Positions 35,975-40,907 of a stretch of DNA of 40,907 bases are shown here, piece by piece. Within the stretch, counting starts at the first letter, position 1. Every line of letters begins with the position of its first letter. The DNA comes from an uncultured Chlorobiaceae bacterium (lineage in GTDB: Bacteria; Bacteroidota; Chlorobiia; Chlorobiales; Chlorobiaceae), in the NCBI GenBank assembly GCA_903939765.1, contig CAJAIK010000004.1:1-40907 (forward strand), in the 5' to 3' direction. The notes under the pieces were generated by a model that did no database searches, was not told the DNA's origin, and saw nothing but the letters and a program-made list of their open reading frames with translations. The translations under genes and the position numbers were made by a program.

Positions 35975-36232
35975 GCCATATTTCAGTTCGAGAGCGTGAG
36001 GCCTGGTTGTACAAATTGTTGAAAAATACGTGACTTTCTGGTTTCGAGTGCCGAAGCATGTGCTGAATGTACGAAATTGTTCTTCGTTGTTCGGTTGTCT
36101 TTCTTGTTTGAGTTATCGTGGTGAAGCCGGGAATAGGCAGGAAGACAATGAAGTCCATGTGCCGATAGCAATCCGGAATTGATTTTTTTTGGAGTCTAAT
36201 GCTGGGCCAGACCTGCCATTGATTGCCGCTTG
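35975..36232. other. Gap between the 347-residue gene and the nuclease-like gene
   Basis: Two overlapping frames stay open on the minus strand here. One continues the nuclease-like frame back to a TAA near 36113 but lacks a start codon. The other, 35952-36158, has an ATG and 68 codons but matches nothing I recognise. A longer nuclease gene, a small control protein or decayed sequence are all possible. Confidence 0.3.
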
Positions 36233-37276
36233 TTATCCCTCTGATTCTTGTTCAGATGTCTCTATCAAGACGATTGATACTCCACCTTCTGGCTCTCTGA
36301 AGTCATTCTCTTTATTGCGATAATCTGGAGGAACATCATCGTTTCCTGCGTAGATGAGACTTGCTTCATATTGGCCGACAATATCAGAAGCAGTGGAGGG
36401 AGACATCCGTGACGACGCTCGAGCAAACACAGTTCCGTCAAGCATTTCAAGTGTGTCGCCTGCTGAACGTGGAGTCCGATATCTACCTGAGTTTTTTCTG
36501 TTGAAGGATTTTTTTACTCCGATTTCTAGTAAGTCCCAGACAAGCTGTGACCAATCCTGTTTTTTCGAAGCAGTATTTTTGTCTTCAAACGGACGTCCAG
36601 TGCGGAAAATCAATAAATTGAACAATTCGTCAGCCAAACGACTATGATCTCGGAGTAACTCATCTGGCATACAGCAGCCAACAGGATATGTTTCGGGAAA
36701 TCCCAACAAGCCACTCATTGGGTCGCTTGGGCGCCTGTCATCAATTAGAAGGTACTGTGCTCCTGAATGCGGTGTTTTCGGGGTCACTGCGCGTTTCTGG
36801 CCGTTGAGAAAAGATGATCTCTTATACTCAAAGTCTGGCCAGTCACTGTAGAGTTTTAGTTGGTTTGACTCACCTGTACGGATGCGATATGGTTGCTGTG
36901 CAGATGCTTTTGCCTGAAACAGGAGAGCGTTTCGTTTAGGAATTTCATTTCTTGGTGTGTGAACATACGCAAAGAGAATGTCACCGAGTTCGCACGATCT
37001 TGATGGATGGGAATTGAAAGTTATTTCAGGTTTTTGGTGGCAAAAGACAGCGCATACCGAGACCGAGATGTATAGAGGGGAAAGCACTGCTTTGAGGGCA
37101 GAGTGAATAAGCGGAGTGCTCTCAGTCACGAGCCCAGCCACGAAATCCGGTTCTTGTGGAGTTGTATTCATACTTACACATCGTCGCCAAGTGTCCAGTA
37201 TTCCGTATATCGTAGCAATGTGAAAAGACTGAACTAATTCTTCGCGATCTTGCCAGAGAGCTGCAGTAATAGACAT
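36233..37276 (-). CDS. Unrecognised 347-residue protein in the restriction-modification cluster, possible QxK nuclease fold
   Basis: No family name can be given. Residues 96-123 contain CELGDILFAY followed by ALLFQAKAS, the layout of a PD-(D/E)XK active site in which the acidic residue of (D/E)xK is Gln121 before Lys123, with Asp99 as the first acid. Next comes NQLKLYSDWPDFEYKR, and later LIFRTGRPF and WSQLVWDLLEIG. The C-terminal 60 residues are acidic and polar. A strong GGAGG ribosome site lies 8 bases before the ATG, so it is well expressed. Its 3' end is 258 bp before the nuclease-like gene on the same strand. It could be a second nuclease, a specificity partner or a regulator of the restriction-modification pair. 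Confidence 0.7.
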   Translation of the reverse strand: MSITAALWQDREELVQSFHIATIYGILDTWRRCVSMNTTPQEPDFVAGLVTESTPLIHSALKAVLSPLYISVSVCAVFCHQKPEITFNSHPSRSCELGDILFAYVHTPRNEIPKRNALLFQAKASAQQPYRIRTGESNQLKLYSDWPDFEYKRSSFLNGQKRAVTPKTPHSGAQYLLIDDRRPSDPMSGLLGFPETYPVGCCMPDELLRDHSRLADELFNLLIFRTGRPFEDKNTASKKQDWSQLVWDLLEIGVKKSFNRKNSGRYRTPRSAGDTLEMLDGTVFARASSRMSPSTASDIVGQYEASLIYAGNDDVPPDYRNKENDFREPEGGVSIVLIETSEQESEG

Positions 37277-37323
37277 TGTTTTATCCTCCGTTTTTTTAAG
37301 TGTCTTGTGCTGATTGACAAATA

Positions 37324-37346
37324 ATCACTTCACCCCCCGAAGTGAT
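37324..37346 (-). terminator. Hairpin at the end of lolD
   Basis: ATCACTTC (37324-37331) and GAAGTGAT (37339-37346) form an 8-bp stem with a C-rich loop, overlapping the lolD stop. On the minus strand TATTTGT follows, a poor T-run, so it is a weak terminator at best. Confidence 0.4.
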
Positions 37347-38022
37347 GCAAATGCCCGCCTTCCATTCGCAGGCAACGGTCAGCGAGGGCGGCATACTCTT
37401 CGTTGTGAGTGACGATGATGAAGGAGGTGCGGCGCTCCTTGCTCAGGCGGGCCATGAGCTCATAAAGGATGCGGCTGTTCTGGCTGTCGAGGTTGCCGCT
37501 TGGTTCGTCGGCCAGTATCAGTTTGGGGTTGTTCATCAGGGCGCGGGCAATGGCGACGCGCTGCTGTTCACCGCCGGAGAGTTCCGAGGGTAGATGGTCG
37601 AAGCGTTCCGAGAGGCCGAGGCTTGCCAGCAGCTCTCCGGCCCGTATTTTTGCGGGTGGGAGTTTGCCGGTGGCGATGAATTCGGGCATAGCCACATTTT
37701 CAAGGGCCGTGAAGTCGGAAAGGAGGTGGTGGAACTGGAAGACAAAGCCTATTTTCCGGTTCCGGAACGTTGCCAGCGCTTTTTGGGAGAGCGTGTATTT
37801 TTTATCCTTGAAGAGAAGCTCCTTGTCAAAAAGGATTTCGCCGCTGTCGGGTGTGTCGAGGGTTCCGAGCAGGTTCAGCAGAGTTGTTTTGCCGCTGCCT
37901 GATGCTCCAATAACGGTCACCATCTCACCTTCGCCAAGCGAGAGATTGACGTTGTGGAGGATCTCAAGGCTCTTTTTGCCCGGCAGGGAGTACGATTTGC
38001 TGATGTTTATTGCTTCGAGCAT
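37330..38022 (-). CDS. lolD: Lipoprotein-releasing system ATP-binding protein
   Basis: LolD is the ATPase that, with LolC/E in the inner membrane, extracts outer-membrane lipoproteins and hands them to LolA. The 230-residue protein has Walker [16 protein letters not shown], the Q-loop in [19 protein letters not shown], signature [15 protein letters not shown], Walker [13 protein letters not shown] and the switch His in [10 protein letters not shown]. The Q-loop sequence FQFHHLL is characteristic of LolD over other MacB-group ATPases. The membrane partner genes are not here. It is the last gene of an operon, 3 bases after proA. Confidence 0.9.
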   Translation of the reverse strand: MLEAINISKSYSLPGKKSLEILHNVNLSLGEGEMVTVIGASGSGKTTLLNLLGTLDTPDSGEILFDKELLFKDKKYTLSQKALATFRNRKIGFVFQFHHLLSDFTALENVAMPEFIATGKLPPAKIRAGELLASLGLSERFDHLPSELSGGEQQRVAIARALMNNPKLILADEPSGNLDSQNSRILYELMARLSKERRTSFIIVTHNEEYAALADRCLRMEGGHLHHFGG

Positions 38023-38025
38023 CGT

Positions 38026-39282
38026 TTACGCTGGTCTGGTTTGGCCGTTTCCTTCTATAATCCATTTATACGTCGTCAGCTCTTTCAGCGCCATTGGCCC
38101 ACGTGCGTGGAGCTTCTGTGTGCTGATACCGATCTCGGCGCCAAGGCCGAACTGTGCGCCGTCGGTGTATGCGGTTGAGGTGTTGGCATAGACCACTGCG
38201 GCATCGACCCGTTTGAGAAAGGTTGCTGTGGTTTCGGGGTCAGTCGCGATGATTGCTTCGCTGTGGCGTGAACTGTATCGGGCGATATGCTCAAGCGCCT
38301 CTTCAAGGGATGCAACAGTTTTTACCGACATCTTCAGCGAGAGAAACTCGGTGCCGAAATGTTCCGGTTCAGCCCGATGGAGCAGCTCTTCGGGGTAGAA
38401 GCTCTGCAGCGCAAGGAAAGCGGCTTCATCGGCAAAAAGCACCACCTGCTTCTCCTGAAGCGGTTCCACCAGAGCGGGAAGGTCACTGAGACGGTCGCGA
38501 TGGGTGACGAGGGTGTCGAGCGCATTGCAGACGCTGGGCCGACGGGTTTTGGCGTTGAAGATCACCTGTTTGCCAAGCTCAAGGTCGCCGCTTTTGTCGA
38601 AATAGGTATGCACAATGCCTGCACCGGTTTCGATCACCGGTACCTTAGCGTTATTGCGGACAAAGTCGATCAGCTTTTGGCTCCCTCTCGGGATGATCAT
38701 GTCGATGTAGCCGACTGCGTTCAGCATGACGGCGGCGGCCTCCCGTTTTGCGGGGAGCAGGTAGATCGTATCGGGGTTGATCCCGTGTTCCTTCAGGACG
38801 GAGTGGATAAGCTCAACAATGGCAATATTTGAATACATGGCGTCGCTTCCGCCCTTCAGTACGGTGGCGTTGCCCGATTTCAGGCAGAGCGCAAAGACGT
38901 CGAAGGTGACGTTTGGCCGAGCTTCGTAAATGATTCCAATCACGCCAATTGGAACGGTTACCTTTTTCAGGTTGAGGCCGTTCGGCAGCACCCGCTCTTC
39001 AAGCAGGGAGTCGAGGGGAGAGGGGAGCGAGGCGACATTACGGATGTCGGCGGCAATACCGTCAAGGCGCGATGCGTTCAGCAGCAGCCGGTCGACCATC
39101 GGGTCCGTCGGATCCATCCGTTCGATATCTTTCTGATTGGCCTCAAGAATGGCATCCCGATGGGCGGGTATGCTGTCGGCAAGGGCGCAGAGCAGGCGAT
39201 TGATCGCTTCATCGGTGAGGGTGATGATCTCCCTGCTTGCCTGCTGGACGGCTTGGAGCTGTTTGGTTATCGTTTCCTTCAT
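38026..39282 (-). CDS. proA: Gamma-glutamyl phosphate reductase
   Basis: ProA reduces gamma-glutamyl phosphate to glutamate semialdehyde, the second step of proline synthesis. The 418-residue protein has the aldehyde-dehydrogenase-like fold. Landmarks are [47 protein letters not shown] and the catalytic Cys in [15 protein letters not shown], with [20 protein letters not shown] near the end. It starts 12 bases after proB and is followed within 3 bases by lolD. Confidence 0.97.
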   Translation of the reverse strand: MKETITKQLQAVQQASREIITLTDEAINRLLCALADSIPAHRDAILEANQKDIERMDPTDPMVDRLLLNASRLDGIAADIRNVASLPSPLDSLLEERVLPNGLNLKKVTVPIGVIGIIYEARPNVTFDVFALCLKSGNATVLKGGSDAMYSNIAIVELIHSVLKEHGINPDTIYLLPAKREAAAVMLNAVGYIDMIIPRGSQKLIDFVRNNAKVPVIETGAGIVHTYFDKSGDLELGKQVIFNAKTRRPSVCNALDTLVTHRDRLSDLPALVEPLQEKQVVLFADEAAFLALQSFYPEELLHRAEPEHFGTEFLSLKMSVKTVASLEEALEHIARYSSRHSEAIIATDPETTATFLKRVDAAVVYANTSTAYTDGAQFGLGAEIGISTQKLHARGPMALKELTTYKWIIEGNGQTRPA

Positions 39283-39294
39283 GTCGAACCAGGT

Positions 39295-40377
39295 TCAGGT
39301 GGTTATATAGAGATAATCGTAATGAATCAGAGGTTTCTGATCTTTCAGTCCCATGATTGCCAAAGTTTTTTCGGAGCTGTATTGCGCCATACCGTAGCCG
39401 ATGACGGTTCTGTCTGTGGCACATACCTTGATGATGTCGCCTTTCAGAAAAGGCCCTTCAACCGATTCGATACCGACAGGGAGCAGGCTGTTGGCGCGAT
39501 CTCCGGCCACCAGCGCCATTTCAGCGCCCATGTTGACGGTGACCGCTCCCTTTTCCATCCCCTCGCTGTTGGCAATCCACCGTTTCGGCCCGTGCGTGGC
39601 TTTTTGCGGCAGAAATTTTGTCCCGTTTTGTTCACCCTCAAGAATCGAGAGAAGAATGTCGGGGGTGCGTCCATTGGCGATATGGACGGTAATACCGAGG
39701 CGTGAGAGCTTTTGCGCGATATGGCATTTGGTCAGCATTCCTCCCCGACCGAATTCAGATTTTCCCGGTTGGATATACTGATGGAAGTGTTTGGTCGAGG
39801 GATCAATGACGGGGATAATGGTGCCGTCGCCTGTTTTCATGTCAAACAGACCATCAACATGTGAGAGAATAATATAGCCCTCAACATCCATCATTGAGGC
39901 AATGAGTCCGGAAAGCTCATCGTTGTCGGTAAACATCAGTTCGGTCACCGAAACAGCATCGTTTTCATTGACAACAGGAATGATGTTCTGCTGCAAGAGG
40001 GAGCTGAAGCAGGTCTGCATGTTGAGGTAGTGCAGGCGGTCGCTGAAATCGCTTTTGGTGACAAGAATCTGGGCGGTAACCAGCCCGTGCTCTCCAAAAA
40101 GCTCGTTGTAGGTGCTGATCAGCTTGATCTGCCCTGTTGAGGCAAGCACCTGGCGGGCCGCAACCGGCGCGATGGTGCCGGAGAGTTTGACCACTGAACG
40201 CCCGGCTCCGACAGCACCGGATGAGACGAGGATAATCTGGATGCCCTGCTTCTGCAACTCCGCAATCTGGGCGGTGAGCTGCTTAAGAATTGCAAGGTCA
40301 AGCTCGCCTTTTTTCGTGGTAATGACGTTGGTGCCGACTTTGACGACTATTTTTTTATAAATGAGTTGTTCTTTCAT
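39295..40377 (-). CDS. proB: Glutamate 5-kinase
   Basis: ProB phosphorylates glutamate in the first step of proline synthesis and is the usual point of feedback control by proline. The 360-residue protein has the amino-acid kinase domain (KKIVVKVGTNVIT, LVSSGAVGAG, VVNENDAVSVTEL with DNDELSGLIASM, FGRGGMLTKCHIA) and, after about residue 275, a C-terminal PUA domain as in E. coli ProB. It lies 3 bases after the SMR transporter gene and 12 bases before proA. Confidence 0.97.
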   Translation of the reverse strand: MKEQLIYKKIVVKVGTNVITTKKGELDLAILKQLTAQIAELQKQGIQIILVSSGAVGAGRSVVKLSGTIAPVAARQVLASTGQIKLISTYNELFGEHGLVTAQILVTKSDFSDRLHYLNMQTCFSSLLQQNIIPVVNENDAVSVTELMFTDNDELSGLIASMMDVEGYIILSHVDGLFDMKTGDGTIIPVIDPSTKHFHQYIQPGKSEFGRGGMLTKCHIAQKLSRLGITVHIANGRTPDILLSILEGEQNGTKFLPQKATHGPKRWIANSEGMEKGAVTVNMGAEMALVAGDRANSLLPVGIESVEGPFLKGDIIKVCATDRTVIGYGMAQYSSEKTLAIMGLKDQKPLIHYDYLYITT

Positions 40378-40380
40378 CTG

Positions 40381-40707
40381 TTAGTGAAGCTGTTGCTGAC
40401 CATAGTGTAACCCTGCAACACCGATAATAATCAGCAGCAGGGAGATGATTTTAATGGCATTGAGCCCTTCACCGAACCAGATAACTCCGATAACGGTGAT
40501 CGTGGCAGTTCCAATTCCTGACCAGATTGCGTAGGTCAACGCGATCGGCAGAACCTTGAGCGCCAGCGAAAGAAAGGTAAAGCTCAGCCCGTAAAAAATA
40601 AAGATAAAAAGTGTTGGTGCAAGTTTTGTGAATCCGTCGGAGATTTTCATGCAGGTGGTGCCGGATACTTCAAGCAAAATTGCAATAATCAGGTAAATCC
40701 AGTGCAT
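40381..40707 (-). CDS. Small multidrug resistance (SMR) family transporter
   Basis: A 108-residue protein with four transmembrane helices. It starts MHWIYLIIAILLEVSGTTCM with the essential membrane Glu at position 13 (LLEVSGTT), equivalent to Glu14 of EmrE, and has LTYAIWSGIGTATITVIGVI and the end IGVAGLHY. The Trp-Ser-Gly-Ile-Gly motif suits the EmrE/QAC branch more than the SugE/Gdx branch. The ATG at 40705-40707 gives the normal family length; the upstream frame is a non-coding extension. It heads an operon with proB, proA and lolD, so a link to osmolyte or metabolite export is possible. Confidence 0.92.
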   Translation of the reverse strand: MHWIYLIIAILLEVSGTTCMKISDGFTKLAPTLFIFIFYGLSFTFLSLALKVLPIALTYAIWSGIGTATITVIGVIWFGEGLNAIKIISLLLIIIGVAGLHYGQQQLH

Positions 40708-40907
40708 TGTTCCGGGATGGATAAGGTTTTCAGGAGATTGAGTAACTTCGGGCTGCGCTCGGGCCCGGATTGGCCTGTTTGTGTTCAACTGAAAAGATAG
40801 GCATAATTCCCACAGCCTCTCCATCCTCATCCTTGCACACACCCCAAAAATTGCCGAAAGCACACCCATCACACAAAACGACATGGCCGCCTCCAAACAC
40901 CTCATGA

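Noticed and set aside
35618-36022. 134-codon plus-strand frame
   Set aside because: It is antisense to the nuclease-like gene, whose active-site motif and methyltransferase overlap favour the minus strand.
37469-38191. 240-codon plus-strand frame over lolD and proA
   Set aside because: It is antisense to two clear genes and crosses their junction; Ser- and Arg-rich shadow.

Overview
This window is a piece of a green sulfur bacterium (Chlorobiaceae, Chlorobium/Pelodictyon type) chromosome. The decisive marker is fmoA (3192-4292, minus), which encodes the 366-residue Fenna-Matthews-Olson bacteriochlorophyll a protein, known essentially only from phototrophic Chlorobi and a chloracidobacterial lineage. 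The rest of the core gene content fits: MEP-pathway IspE, Mpl cell-wall recycling, LolD, a HrcA-GrpE-DnaJ heat-shock cluster and a short archaeal/eukaryotic-type prolyl-tRNA synthetase.

Layout. 1-4300: N-terminal part of a P-type Mg2+-type ATPase, an MsbA-like ABC exporter, a MerR-type regulator and fmoA with a strong Shine-Dalgarno sequence. 4500-9530: apolipoprotein N-acyltransferase (lnt), a sigma-54 activator lacking a receiver domain and linked to a SPOR-domain exported protein, ispE, and an H-NS-family protein with its own terminator. 9945-12127: a stand-alone nitrilase-family amidase 14 bp behind an NCS2 purine-type permease. 12372-17244: accessory block with a GyrI-like protein, a 1022-residue nuclease-NACHT protein and a toxin-antitoxin pair. 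17388-31897: mostly housekeeping genes (peroxiredoxin, proS, a DUF4412-like exported protein, prmC, hrcA-grpE-dnaJ, malic enzyme, flavodoxin-like protein, gap, mpl, a sugar aminotransferase, an MFS transporter). 31919-37276: second accessory block, all on the minus strand, with a MazE/AbrB-PIN pair, a VapBC pair followed closely by an alpha/beta hydrolase, and a restriction-modification-like cluster (N4-cytosine/N6-adenine-type methyltransferase, a PD-(D/E)XK nuclease-like protein, and an unrecognised 347-residue protein with a possible QxK nuclease motif). 37330-40707: a tight operon, SMR transporter-proB-proA-lolD.

The most interesting content is defensive. The 13255-16323 protein joins an N-terminal restriction-endonuclease-like fold to a NACHT STAND NTPase, the architecture of bacterial NLR-like antiphage proteins. 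The 34558-37276 cluster looks like a type II restriction-modification system with an extra, possibly nuclease-like third gene. Three PIN-domain toxin-antitoxin pairs lie next to these loci, each with inverted or direct repeats upstream that could be operators. No rRNA, tRNA, CRISPR array, insertion sequence or prophage gene was recognised. All functional calls come from reading motifs by eye; no database search was possible.
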